A stretch of 44,781 nucleotides of DNA from positions 1 to 44,781 of the forward strand of contig JBCCAA010000018.1 in assembly GCA_039815055.1 (NCBI GenBank). Direction: 5' to 3'. Numbering within the stretch: the stretch's first letter is position 1; every line of letters starts with the position of its first letter. The notes below the pieces were generated by a model. That model searched no databases. It was not told the DNA's origin and saw nothing but the letters and a program-made list of their open reading frames with translations. The translations under genes were made by a program, and so were the position numbers. Positions 33,583 through 41,477 of the stretch are shown here, one piece after another. Source of the DNA: UBA5336 sp039815055 (GTDB lineage Bacteria > Pseudomonadota > Alphaproteobacteria > Caulobacterales > Hyphomonadaceae).

Positions 33583-34695
33583 TCAGTAGAGCGTAGTAAG
33601 GGCCTTCGCGTCATAGTCGGCCAACTCATTGGTGCGGCCCTCTTTGACCTTCTGTGCCCAATAGGGGTCCTGAAGCAGGGCGCGGCCGACGGCGATGAGA
33701 TCATACTCGCCGCGATCGAGCCGTTCGATAGCATCGGTGATCGGGCGGGCCTTACTGCCTTCGCCTCGGAAGGCGCCGGCAAAGTCGCTGGAAAGGCCAA
33801 CCGAGCCGACGGTGATTGAGGGAAGCCCCGTCAGCTTTTTGCACCAGCCGGCCAAGTTGAGACCATTTTCACCGTCGATCTCTGGAAATTCCGGCTCCCA
33901 GAACCGGCGCTGGCTCGCATGGATGATATCAACGCCGGCATCAACGAACACTTTTAGAAACGCTTCCAGTTCTTGCGGATTGTCTGTGAGACGGGCGGTA
34001 TAGTCCTGCTGTTTCCACTGGCTCCAGCGCAGGATGATCGGCATATCTTCGCCGACAGCCTTGCGGCATTCCGCAATCACCTCACCGGCAAATGTCGCGC
34101 GCGCGACCAGGTCGCCACCATATTTGTCAGAACGCGTGTTCATGGCGCCCCAAAAGAACTCATCAATAAGATAACCATGGGCGCCATGGATTTCGATGCT
34201 GTCAAAGCCGAGCTGTCTGGCCTCCGCTGCGCCCTTCGCGTAGGCGGCAACCATGTCTGCGACGTCGCTCTCAGTTGGTTCGGCGAGAACTTGTTTGCCA
34301 GTATGGGTCTTGCCGGACGGTCCGTCAGAGACGGCGTCCGGGACAGGCCCAGTGCCGGGCTTGCGGGTCATGCCGACATGCCAGAGCTGCGGCGCGATCT
34401 TGCCGCCTTCGCTGTGCACCCGCTCGACAACGCGCTTCCAGCCCTTCAGCGATGCCTCGGCGTGGAAGTTGGGATAGGCCGAATTGTTCGATGCCCCGCC
34501 ACGGTCGACAGTTGTACCTTCAGTGATCAACAGACCGACATCGGCCGCCGCGCGCCTTGCATAGTAATCAGCGACATTTTCGCCGGGCACGCCGTCTGGT
34601 GAAAATGCCCGGGTCATCGGCGCCATGGCGACTCGATTCTGAACAGTCATGCCGCGGCAAGTGAACGGGGTGAACAGGGGAGAGGTGTCGGTCAT
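33583..34695 (-). CDS. Old yellow enzyme family NADH:flavin oxidoreductase
   Basis: The 370-residue protein is a TIM-barrel FMN enzyme of the OYE/enoate reductase family. The N-terminal barrel strand has NRVAMAPMTRAFSPDG near 20. FMN and substrate residues are in LLITEGTTVDRGGAS near 55, PQLWHVGM near 101, and the paired His residues of IEIHGAHGYLIDEFFW near 172, with LRWSQWKQ near 222. The C-terminus contains VGRALLQDPYWAQKVKEGR. It reduces activated alkenes with NAD(P)H; the natural substrate is not known. It is transcribed leftward, 48 bp or so upstream of the DUF3833 gene, without a functional link that I can see. Confidence 0.9.
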   Translation of the reverse strand: MTDTSPLFTPFTCRGMTVQNRVAMAPMTRAFSPDGVPGENVADYYARRAAADVGLLITEGTTVDRGGASNNSAYPNFHAEASLKGWKRVVERVHSEGGKIAPQLWHVGMTRKPGTGPVPDAVSDGPSGKTHTGKQVLAEPTESDVADMVAAYAKGAAEARQLGFDSIEIHGAHGYLIDEFFWGAMNTRSDKYGGDLVARATFAGEVIAECRKAVGEDMPIILRWSQWKQQDYTARLTDNPQELEAFLKVFVDAGVDIIHASQRRFWEPEFPEIDGENGLNLAGWCKKLTGLPSITVGSVGLSSDFAGAFRGEGSKARPITDAIERLDRGEYDLIAVGRALLQDPYWAQKVKEGRTNELADYDAKALTTLY

Positions 34696-34777
34696 GTGGG
34701 CTCGCTCGGTCTTCGATCTCGGTCAGATTTGGCCAGCACGCAGTCGATAACAATGGGCGACGTTGCGGAAAGACTGT

Positions 34778-34960
34778 TTAGTCTTTCTCACGCTTGTGGT
34801 CGTCGAGCCGTTTGATATCGGCTGATTTGCGTGACGCCTCGGCGCGGCGTTCCTCCCCAGTTTGACCAAATCGGACGCGGTTTTCCCGCGCTTCTTTCTT
34901 GTCGGCGGCCATGGCGCGCGCCTTTCGCGCCTTGTTCAGGTTGATCGGCTCATCAGCCAT
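34778..34960 (-). CDS. DUF4169-family small basic protein
   Basis: This 60-residue, highly charged protein matches DUF4169, a small alphaproteobacterial family: INLNKARKARA at the N-terminus, ENRVRFGQTGEERR near 26-39 and KRLDDHKREK at the C-terminus. It is predicted to be a single basic helix rich in Lys, Arg and Glu. Its start overlaps the end of the preceding gene by 8 bp. The family is often found near fumC, as here. Role unknown; RNA or ribosome association would be speculation. Confidence 0.8.
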   Translation of the reverse strand: MADEPINLNKARKARAMAADKKEARENRVRFGQTGEERRAEASRKSADIKRLDDHKREKD

Positions 34961-35249
34961 GTTTCTTGTCGCGCCACTGTTCCATGGCCAGTGAGATGGC
35001 GAAGGTTTCCCGGTATTTCGGACTGTCAGACGGGCGTGGTGGATGGGCGGCCGTCAGGCTCATGATCTCAGCCAACTTGTTGTGGGCAGCGCCCGATTGG
35101 CCGGCGCCGATATAGGCATGGAGTTCCAGAATCGCGCTAGACAGCGGATCGTCGCCGCGGATCACGAAATAAGGTTCATCATCGCTGAGGTCGGGATAGC
35201 AGTCGAATTGAGATGGATTGGCCTTTGAGCCTTTGGTGGCATCGGACAT
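34953..35249 (-). CDS. Small hypothetical protein upstream of DUF4169
   Basis: A 98-residue soluble protein that I do not recognise. It has acidic stretches near the start (LSDDEPYFVIRGDDP), a helical middle (AILELHAYIGAGQSGAAHNKLAEIM) and a C-terminal helix (YRETFAISLAMEQWRDKKHG). The overlap of 8 bp with the DUF4169 gene and a GAAAGGCCCG stretch before the ATG support translation. It lies downstream of fumC on the same strand, after 175 bp with no gene (35250-35424). Confidence 0.7.
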   Translation of the reverse strand: MSDATKGSKANPSQFDCYPDLSDDEPYFVIRGDDPLSSAILELHAYIGAGQSGAAHNKLAEIMSLTAAHPPRPSDSPKYRETFAISLAMEQWRDKKHG

Positions 35250-35424
35250 GTGCGGGCCTTTCTTTAAAGTCGTTTCAAAAACCTGTCATGAGTCGGTCTA
35301 CTGCACGTGTGATTTCGAGACTATGGTTTTTCATATTGCCTAGTTGACTGCCGAGGGTGGCTTTTTGGAAGCGTTGGTAATCGCTTAGTGAGCAGTTTGT
35401 AGTCGCGTCCGTCTATATCCAGAA

Positions 35425-36831
35425 TCACCCTGGCGAAATCATGTTTGCGGGCACGACGATGGCGTCGAAATCGGCTTCGCTGATGTCCAGCTTCAACGCT
35501 TCTTCCTTCAGCGTAGTTCCGTTTGCATGGGCATTTTTCGCCACTTTCGCAGCCAGATCATAGCCGTATTTCTCCTTCAGCGGCGTGACCAGCATCAGGG
35601 AGTTCTCCACCCCGCGTTGGATATTGTCGAGGCGCGGCTCGATCCCCACAACACAATTCTCGGTGAAGCTAACGGCGGCATCAGACAACAGACGCACCGA
35701 TTGCAGGAAATTGTACGCCATCATCGGATTGAACACGTTCAACTCGAAATGGCCCTGGCTGCCTGCGAAACTCATGGCTGAATTGTTGCCATGGATATGC
35801 GCTGCAACCTGGGTCATCGCCTCGCATTGGGTCGGGTTCACCTTGCCCGGCATGATGGACGAGCCCGGCTCGTTCTCAGGCAGGGCCAGTTCGCCGAGGC
35901 CAGAGCGCGGCCCCGAGCCCAGAAAGCGGATGTCGTTGGCGATCTTGAAACAACTCATAGCTGCGGTCGTGATGGCGCCGTGGCCAAACACCATCGCGTC
36001 ATGGGCTGATAGCGCCTCGAATTTGTTCGGCGCCGTCTTGAAACCAAGTCCGGTGATCTGGGCGATCTTGTCAGCCACCAACTCATCAAAGCCGGCGGGC
36101 GAGGCCAGGCCCGTGCCGACAGCTGTGCCGCCCTGGGCAAGTTCCATAAGGCGGGGCAGGGACTGCTGGACCCGCTCAATGCCCATCTCGATCATCTTGG
36201 TGTAGCCGGAAAACTCCTGGCCGAGTGTCACAGGTGTCGCGTCCTGGGTGTGGGTGCGGCCGATCTTGATGATGTCTTTGAAAGCGTGCGCCTTATCGTT
36301 CAGGCCATTGTGCAGCTGCTGCAGCGCAGGCAGCAGGCGGTGTGTCACTTCTTCAGCGCAAGCAATATGCATAGCCGTAGGGAAAGTGTCGTTTGACGAC
36401 TGGGACATGTTCACATGGTCATTCGGATGAACTGGTGATTTCGTGCCGATCGTGCCACCGAGAATTTCGATGGCGCGGTTCGCTATCACCTCATTGGCGT
36501 TCATGTTCGACTGCGTGCCAGACCCTGTCTGCCAGACTACAAGCGGGAAATGATCGTCCAGCTTGCCCTCAATTACTTCGTCAGCAGCCTGGATGATGGC
36601 CTTGCCGAGGTCTTCAGGCATCTTGCCAAGAGCCATATTGGTTTCAGCGGCGGCGCGTTTGACAATGCCGAGGCCTCGGACCAGCGGTAGGGGCTGGGTT
36701 TCCCAGCCGATCTTGAAATTGCCGAGGGAGCGCTGGGCCTGGGCGCCCCAATAGCGGTCACCGGGCACTTCCACTTCACCCATTGTGTCGGATTCCATCC
36801 GGGGTTTGTTTGAGCCGCCAAACAGTTTCAT
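35425..36831 (-). CDS. fumC: Class II fumarate hydratase
   Basis: The 468-residue protein interconverts fumarate and malate in the TCA cycle; it is the oxygen-stable, iron-free tetrameric form. The start ATG 36831 is set by GGAGGA 6-7 nt upstream; a TTG 15 bp further up overlaps this site. Family signatures: GDRYWGAQAQRSLGNF near 21, TGSGTQSNMNANEVIANRA near 101, HPNDHVNMSQSSNDTFPTAMH near 132, GRTHTQDATPVTLGQEFSGY near 190 and the catalytic loop GSSIMPGKVNPTQCEA near 322. It is leftward and follows the DMT exporter after 92 bp. Confidence 0.96.
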   Translation of the reverse strand: MKLFGGSNKPRMESDTMGEVEVPGDRYWGAQAQRSLGNFKIGWETQPLPLVRGLGIVKRAAAETNMALGKMPEDLGKAIIQAADEVIEGKLDDHFPLVVWQTGSGTQSNMNANEVIANRAIEILGGTIGTKSPVHPNDHVNMSQSSNDTFPTAMHIACAEEVTHRLLPALQQLHNGLNDKAHAFKDIIKIGRTHTQDATPVTLGQEFSGYTKMIEMGIERVQQSLPRLMELAQGGTAVGTGLASPAGFDELVADKIAQITGLGFKTAPNKFEALSAHDAMVFGHGAITTAAMSCFKIANDIRFLGSGPRSGLGELALPENEPGSSIMPGKVNPTQCEAMTQVAAHIHGNNSAMSFAGSQGHFELNVFNPMMAYNFLQSVRLLSDAAVSFTENCVVGIEPRLDNIQRGVENSLMLVTPLKEKYGYDLAAKVAKNAHANGTTLKEEALKLDISEADFDAIVVPANMISPG

Positions 36832-36923
36832 TGCGCCGTCCTCCAAGTCTTAAATATGGGCGCGGTGTAGCAGGTTTGGGCGGCTTCGCAATTGCGGTGG
36901 AAGCAGGGACGAAAGGGATCTCG

Positions 36924-37790
36924 TTATCGTGGTTCGCGGCCACCGGTTCCAGCCATCCATGTTGGCTTTGTGATGACCAGAATCAGCCCTCCCATGATGA
37001 AGAGTGTGGCGACCAGCAATCGAAATGTCAGCGGTTCGCCCAAAGCGGCCCACCCCATCATTGCGGCAATTGGCGGCACCAGCAATTGGCTGACCCCCGA
37101 TACTGCAGGGGTCAGCCTTGGCACCACCGCATACCAGATGGCGTAGCCGCAGCCCGATGTGATTGCGCCAGACAGGACCGCGTAAATCAGGCCGGTCTGG
37201 TCTGACAATGCGCCCGGCGGGACGATAGCCATCAATGGTAGCGCAAGGACGGTTGCGCGCAGAAAGTTACCCGCCGTCAGGGCGAGCGGGTTCGATACGC
37301 CCCGTCCCAGCAACGTGTAGATCCCCCACCCCACGCCGGAACATACCATGGCGCCAACCGCCCAGACGCTGGGAGAGCTCAACGTGGGCCAAACGAGATA
37401 GACAAATCCGAAGAACGCAATGGCCGCGCCGGTCACTTCCGGCAAGGAAAGTCCGCCGCGAAAGGCTGCCACGCAGAGAATTGTGATCTGCACGGATGCA
37501 AACAGTGCCAGCGCTCCCGTGCCAGTGTCCAAAGCGATATAGGCGAATGAGAACATCAGAGCGTAGATCAACAACATGGCAGCGCCCGTCCAGCTTTTGG
37601 CTTTGAACGCCGACGCTACTTCGCCTCTAAACGCGAGTATGATGATCAACGCAATTGCGCCGCTCACTATTCGAACCAATGTAAAGGCTTCAGGCCCGAT
37701 GTCAGTTTCCGAAAGCGCTACACGCGCCAAAAGCGAGTTTGCCGCAAACGCCAATAGCGACAGCGCGGCCAGTATGAGTATACGCACCAT
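36924..37790 (-). CDS. EamA/DMT-family transporter
   Basis: From ATG 37790 the protein has 288 residues and ten predicted membrane segments arranged as two EamA repeats of about 140 residues (the second begins near VWAVGAMVCSGVGWGIYTLLGR). The frame is open to 38075, but that extension runs antisense to the RusA-like gene, is Cys/Arg-rich and is not coding. Members of the drug/metabolite superfamily export amino acids, metabolites or drugs; the substrate is unknown. The start faces the RusA-like gene divergently across 47 bp. Confidence 0.85.
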   Translation of the reverse strand: MVRILILAALSLLAFAANSLLARVALSETDIGPEAFTLVRIVSGAIALIIILAFRGEVASAFKAKSWTGAAMLLIYALMFSFAYIALDTGTGALALFASVQITILCVAAFRGGLSLPEVTGAAIAFFGFVYLVWPTLSSPSVWAVGAMVCSGVGWGIYTLLGRGVSNPLALTAGNFLRATVLALPLMAIVPPGALSDQTGLIYAVLSGAITSGCGYAIWYAVVPRLTPAVSGVSQLLVPPIAAMMGWAALGEPLTFRLLVATLFIMGGLILVITKPTWMAGTGGREPR

Positions 37791-37837
37791 GATGCCCCGC
37801 GTAAGGCAGACCCAACCTATCGGAAAGTCACACTTTA

Positions 37838-38200
37838 ATGAGCACCGATGACTGGATACGCCACGGCAAGGTGGCTGCGCGACTGACCGAGGATGGCGCG
37901 CTAGAGGTGCGCTGCACCGGGCTGACGACACAGACGAAGTACTACAAGACGCTACTGCGCGAGTTTTTCCGCAAGAATTTCCAACCGCTACGCCCCGGCT
38001 ATGGCGATTATGCCGTGCACATCCTGATGGAATACACCGGTGACGCCCCGTGGATGGACCTGGACAATCTCGCAAAAGCCCTGCTCGACAGTGTTAATGG
38101 GCACGCGTTTGAAGATGACCACCAAGTGGCTCGCCTGCTCGTGGAGCGCCGGGTTGGAGATCGTGAAGGGATTTGGATGCGTGTTGAAGAGATGAACTAG
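37838..38200 (+). CDS. RusA-like Holliday junction resolvase family protein
   Basis: A 120-residue protein whose second half carries the RusA signature: WMDLDNLAKALLDSVNG (72-88), then FEDDHQVARLLVERR (90-104). In RusA the aspartates of DxDN and DD bind the metal and cleave four-way junctions. N-terminal residues are unlike classical RusA, and length fits the family (about 120). RusA genes are usually phage-borne, but no other phage gene is near, so this may be a domesticated copy. The start has CGGAAAG about 10 nt upstream. Its stop interlocks with the stop of the convergent thioesterase (CTAG). Confidence 0.72.
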   Translation: MSTDDWIRHGKVAARLTEDGALEVRCTGLTTQTKYYKTLLREFFRKNFQPLRPGYGDYAVHILMEYTGDAPWMDLDNLAKALLDSVNGHAFEDDHQVARLLVERRVGDREGIWMRVEEMN

Positions 38201-38658
38201 TCGAGGCGTTTGAACGGCATTGGGATGGCCGATGCGCTGGCGCGAGCGACCAGTTTGCCATCCGGGTCGAAACAATCAGCTTCCATGAACGCGGCGGATC
38301 GCCCGCGCTTCAGGATGCGGGCTTCGACAGAGGCCGGACCTGGCATCAGTCGTGAGAGATAGCTGATTTTCATTTCCAGGGTCGGCGCGGTCATGGTGAC
38401 ATTGCTATCGATGATCACGCAGGTGCTCATCGCCTCGTCGAGCATGGCTGCAATGAAGCCGCCCTGGATGGCGCCGGTTGGGTTTGCGAACGCTTCCGGC
38501 ACGACGAAATCCATACGAATGCGCCGTGCGTCTTGTTCAACTTCGGACAACGTCATGCCCAACGTGTCTGAGCAGGGCGGGCGTTTCTTTGAATTCTGGA
38601 ACCGGGACAGCATCTCAGCATCGCTAAGACGAGGTCTATCGGGCGCTACGGAACTCAT
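38197..38658 (-). CDS. PaaI-type hotdog thioesterase
   Basis: The 153-residue protein has the hotdog fold of PaaI/YdiI acyl-CoA thioesterases: NPTGAIQGGFIAAMLDEAMSTCVI (59-82) contains the helix with the GG and the catalytic Asp/Glu position. TLEMKISYLSRLMPGPASVEARILKRGRSAAFMEADCFDPDGKLVARASA follows as the core strands. It should hydrolyse an acyl-CoA thioester; substrate unknown. The start is coupled to sspB by an ATGA overlap, so the two are co-transcribed, which is probably a shared promoter rather than a shared job. Confidence 0.85.
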   Translation of the reverse strand: MSSVAPDRPRLSDAEMLSRFQNSKKRPPCSDTLGMTLSEVEQDARRIRMDFVVPEAFANPTGAIQGGFIAAMLDEAMSTCVIIDSNVTMTAPTLEMKISYLSRLMPGPASVEARILKRGRSAAFMEADCFDPDGKLVARASASAIPMPFKRLD

Positions 38659-39158
38659 TTCCGGCGGAAGGCGTCCAGTTTCACGACGGTGCCTTCATTG
38701 GCTGTGTCAGGCATGGATTCGGACGACACGTTATCCATGCCTGAAACCGCTTCCATCGCCGGAGCGATAACCGAGGTTTCGCCAGACACAGGTGGCTCGA
38801 ATGCCAGGCCGAACTTCACGGACGGGTCGGCAAAGCGCGTTACGGCGGCGAACGGCACGCTGAGATGTTGCGGCACGCCAGAGAATTTGAGGATCAATTC
38901 AAAATGATCGGGGTGGACTTCCAGGTCCCAGAACTGGTGTTGCACCACAATTGTGATGTCGTGGGGGAACTGTTCAATGAGGTAATCGGCAATTTTAACG
39001 CCGGGTGCGCGCGTCAGAAATGTGATGAAAAAGCGGTGATCGCCAGGCATCTGGCAGTTGGCTTCCACATTCCGGAGCGCTTCGCGTACCACGCCGCGCA
39101 TCGCCGCTTGGGACAAGTTGTCGTATCCGATAAAATCTTTCACTCGGCCCTCCATCAC
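38655..39158 (-). CDS. sspB: SspB adaptor for ClpXP degradation of ssrA-tagged proteins
   Basis: The 167-residue protein matches the alphaproteobacterial SspB family. A globular tag-binding domain (about residues 8-125) contains YDNLSQAAMRGVVREAL, HRFFITFLTRAPGVKIADYLIEQFPHDITIVVQHQFWDLEV and PFAAVTRFADPSVKFGLAF. A flexible linker then leads to a short C-terminal segment (VVKLDAFRRK) that acts as the ClpX-docking XB motif. It binds ssrA-tagged proteins and hands them to ClpXP in the cytoplasm. Two adjacent ATG codons (39158, 39155) could start it. It lies downstream of, and on the same strand as, the permuted ssrA gene. Confidence 0.92.
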   Translation of the reverse strand: MMEGRVKDFIGYDNLSQAAMRGVVREALRNVEANCQMPGDHRFFITFLTRAPGVKIADYLIEQFPHDITIVVQHQFWDLEVHPDHFELILKFSGVPQHLSVPFAAVTRFADPSVKFGLAFEPPVSGETSVIAPAMEAVSGMDNVSSESMPDTANEGTVVKLDAFRRK

Positions 39159-39496
39159 CCTCGCAGCTCTCTAGAGTTAAGCCACACTAGACAACCGTTC
39201 AAACGGCTTCTCTGAGAAAGCGAGCTTCTATCTCTCGCTTCTTCTCTATCGCGCTTAATTCTCCTCGCGGGGTGCATATACGCCCAACATCTGTGCAGGG
39301 TAAGCGATAAATTTCGCAACTTTTGCGTTTTTACGCCGCGCCGCCATCACAAGATCATTGTTCCTTGGACAGTCGCACCACCGGGTGCCTTGAATTTCTT
39401 CAGAAATTAACCACTGTGGCGATAAAGGCGCTCCAGTGAACAACTTAGATCACTATTTCATGACCGGCTGAAACTTTGTCACGGCGATAAATGAAG
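39159..39496. other. Non-coding gap between ssrA and sspB
   Basis: About 340 bp hold no gene I can defend. Features seen: a hairpin at 39195-39206 (CCGT-TCAA-ACGG), a longer imperfect inverted repeat at 39214-39246 (GAGAAAGCGAG against CTCGCTTCTTCTC) inside a pyrimidine-rich stretch, and an AT-richer tract at 39300-39420. On the minus strand a frame from 39443 (TTG) or about 39345 (ATG) to 39255 ends in a basic peptide (MAARRKNAKVAKFIAYP), which could be a micro-gene. The sspB promoter must lie here too unless it is read from ssrA. Confidence 0.4.
39214..39246. repeat. Imperfect inverted repeat in the sspB leader
   Basis: Arms 39214-39224 and 39234-39246 pair over 11 bp with a 2-nt bulge and a 9-nt loop. 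It sits 56-88 bp upstream of the sspB ATG and has no T tract on the sspB strand, so it may be a leader structure rather than a terminator. Confidence 0.4.
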
Positions 39497-39815
39497 GTGG
39501 AGGCTTCTGTTGCCAGGCGCCTCCGGGCCCCGCCTAGGGCGCTGATGCCCTAGGAGTTAAAGCGGCAATCCGCGCACAGCTTACGCTGCGAGCAGTTCAC
39601 CTTCAGCAAAGTTGTCATTAGCAACTATTTGCGAGTGAGCTTCTAAGGGGGCTCAATCCGGCGAAGGCCTCGTCTTTACACGTCCGTCGATCCTGTTTCG
39701 TCCCCAGACCTCCCGCTAATGACGGGGTAGATTGGTGGAGACGCCGGGTACCGCCCCCGGGTCCGAACCGCTTATTACACGCGCGTTTATCGCCATAGTT
39801 CACAAGGAACACAGT
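39497..39815 (-). ncRNA. ssrA: Two-piece, circularly permuted tmRNA
   Basis: Read on the minus strand, the order is acceptor piece first, then coding piece, as in alphaproteobacteria. The acceptor piece (about 39815-39733) ends in GTCTCCACCA after a T-arm-like hairpin (CCGGG ... CCCGG). An intervening segment (39732-39706) follows. The coding piece starts at 39705 with GGGGAC, which pairs with GTCTCC to rebuild the acceptor stem. The tag frame (39622-39581) encodes ANDNFAEGELLAA then TAA, preceded by the usual TAGTTGC context. Two stable hairpins follow (39533-39554, an 8-bp stem; 39499-39524, a 6-bp stem), likely the pseudoknot/3' region. It rescues stalled ribosomes and marks peptides for ClpXP. 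Outer ends are estimates. Confidence 0.88.
39581..39622 (-). other. tmRNA proteolysis-tag reading frame
   Basis: Fourteen codons from the GCT resume codon to TAA encode ANDNFAEGELLAA; with the alanine carried by tmRNA the added tag is AANDNFAEGELLAA. The AANDNFAE start matches the Caulobacter tag (AANDNFAEEFAVAA), while the end reads GELLAA. The final LAA is the ClpX-recognised form known from E. coli. Confidence 0.9.
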
Positions 39816-39824
39816 CTATATAGC

Positions 39825-39856
39825 AAGCCCGGCGCTTCGATTGAAGGGCCGGGCTT
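39825..39856 (-). terminator. Terminator-like hairpin between tadG-like gene and ssrA
   Basis: Arms 39825-39833 (AAGCCCGGC) and 39848-39856 (GCCGGGCTT) pair perfectly over 9 bp. After a single G-G mismatch the stem continues for 4 bp (CTTC/GAAG) with a GATT loop. It lies 22 bp past the stop of the leftward TadG-like gene, but no T tract follows. Directly beyond it is CTATATAG (39816-39823), a plausible -10 element for ssrA, so it may insulate ssrA from read-through. Confidence 0.5.
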
Positions 39857-39878
39857 TGGATCGTTGTTTTGCTGCTGC

Positions 39879-41411
39879 TTATTGCGACAGGCGCACTTCG
39901 CGGAAGTTGCCGCCAATGTTGGAGAAGGCGGTAGCCAGTTGAACGGCATTTTCCGCGCGGTAGTAATACTCCACGCTGGTCGCGCATGTTTCCAGAAGCG
40001 CCCGGGTGTCCTCATCGTCCACGCCAAAGGCGATGGCGTAGATTTCAACGCCCTGGCCTTTGATTGTGTCGCATGCGGCCAGTGTGTTCTCATCCGCAAA
40101 GTCTTCCTCGCGCTGCCAGTTTCCGCGGTGAACCGTGCTGTTCCAGGTCGGCTTGCCGGGTGAGCGCGTATTGTGACCGTCTGACATCAACACGATCGCC
40201 TTCCGGCCGTTTATGAGGGCGAACTCATCGAAGTCGGCCGCGGAATTGAATGGCTCCAGGGTCGTGTTCGGGTCATTGGTCAGCATGCGCAAACCCCACA
40301 TCAGCGCTGGCGCCATGTAAGTGTCTCCCGACGTTCTTAAGCCGTTCACTTTTGCTTCCAGGTCCGCAACGGTAGAAGTGAGATCCAGCACGGAGTCCTT
40401 GGCGCAGGCATTCCCGTTTGTAGCGATCTGGCCGCGCACCTGGGTGACATTCCAGTTGGTGGCGTTGAACCGGTCGGGCATGGGCCGGGTGTCTACACAA
40501 CCGTGAAAGGTGTAGTTTTTCGTGGACGTAGACGGTGGATTGGTCGTGCAGACCGGCACGGGATCGCTGTCACAGTTTTCCCACCGGTAACATGTTTGGG
40601 CAACACCATCTCGATAACAGGTGTATGGATTTCTCTCACATCCCGCATCGCGCCGAGCAGCGTTAGTTGTTTTGCAGGTCTCGCCTCCTGGATTTTCCGT
40701 GGTCTCGGTGCGGTCTGCACCCACAGTGATCCAACCTTCATTGCGCACACCGGTTCCGAGGTTCACATGGTGTGTGAACGGAACAATTCCCATCTTGGCA
40801 TCAGAGTTTCCGTCCACAATGGTCTCGCCAATCATCAGTCCGGCTGCGTTTTTGAGGGACTCAATACGCGTAAATACCGTGCCATCATCTTCGGGCGGAA
40901 GATCGGCCGACATGGACCGCGAGGTATCCAGCACCAGCACAATTTCAGCTGTTGCCGTAGCGACAGTCGCGCGTGACTCCATGCTGAATGGCACGATTTC
41001 CTTGTCCACAAAGCCGCCAAGGATGGTTTCAAAATCACCGTCAAGTGTGGCGACGATCTCATCGCCAATGAAATTCACTGTGCCCGTGAAGGAATCGATC
41101 CGGCGAAGAGGGGTTACATTGGCGGTCAGGAAATTGTTCAGCTCAGTGGTGGCCTGATCGCGCTCAATCACGCCATTCGACAGATCCGAAGCGACGGCCA
41201 GCAGCGCTGCGTCCAGGGACGTCTGCGCTCTGAAGCGCGCGGAGCTGACACTGTTTGCATCCACCGAAAGTGCCAACACCGCCATGAAGGGCAGACTGAT
41301 CAAGGCGAACATCATCGCAATATTGCCGCGTTTATCATTTTTGAATTTATCGACCGCGGCGGAAAACGAAATAAAACTTAACACGTTTATTTCTCCAACT
41401 GAAACACACAT
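39879..41411 (-). CDS. TadG-like protein with von Willebrand A domain and Cys-rich insert
   Basis: The 510-residue protein opens with the TadE/G-like N-terminus: DKRGNIAMMFALISLPFMAVLALSVDANSV (about 26-55), a single membrane anchor after a charged stretch. A von Willebrand A domain starts near 155 with the MIDAS sequence DTSRSMSADLPP. Between about 225 and 320 sits an insert with many cysteines (GETC, GCER, YTC, QTC, ENC, PVC, HGC), probably disulfide-bonded outside the cytoplasm. The domain resumes at ALINGRKAIVLMSDGHNT near 413 and ends with YYYRAENAVQLATAFSNIGG. TadG proteins are tight-adherence pilus components. No other tad genes are visible here. A CtrA-type box lies 67-81 bp upstream. 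Confidence 0.8.
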   Translation of the reverse strand: MCVSVGEINVLSFISFSAAVDKFKNDKRGNIAMMFALISLPFMAVLALSVDANSVSSARFRAQTSLDAALLAVASDLSNGVIERDQATTELNNFLTANVTPLRRIDSFTGTVNFIGDEIVATLDGDFETILGGFVDKEIVPFSMESRATVATATAEIVLVLDTSRSMSADLPPEDDGTVFTRIESLKNAAGLMIGETIVDGNSDAKMGIVPFTHHVNLGTGVRNEGWITVGADRTETTENPGGETCKTTNAARRDAGCERNPYTCYRDGVAQTCYRWENCDSDPVPVCTTNPPSTSTKNYTFHGCVDTRPMPDRFNATNWNVTQVRGQIATNGNACAKDSVLDLTSTVADLEAKVNGLRTSGDTYMAPALMWGLRMLTNDPNTTLEPFNSAADFDEFALINGRKAIVLMSDGHNTRSPGKPTWNSTVHRGNWQREEDFADENTLAACDTIKGQGVEIYAIAFGVDDEDTRALLETCATSVEYYYRAENAVQLATAFSNIGGNFREVRLSQ

Positions 41412-41477
41412 GACCGCTGAATAAATGAAAAATCTGATTTTATTTTTAAATGGGCGCAGAAGAATTTGTATTGACTG

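Noticed and set aside
39255..39443. A 62-codon minus-strand frame between ssrA and sspB
   Set aside because: TTG start, no homology that I recognise and a weak ribosome site. The internal ATG version gives only a 30-residue basic peptide. Noted under the gap entry but not called as a gene.
39618..39812. A 64-codon minus-strand frame
   Set aside because: It falls inside the permuted tmRNA gene, whose paired ends and tag explain this sequence.
39732..40163. A 143-codon plus-strand frame
   Set aside because: It overlaps the tmRNA acceptor piece and the end of the TadG-like gene on the other strand; the peptide has no recognisable feature.
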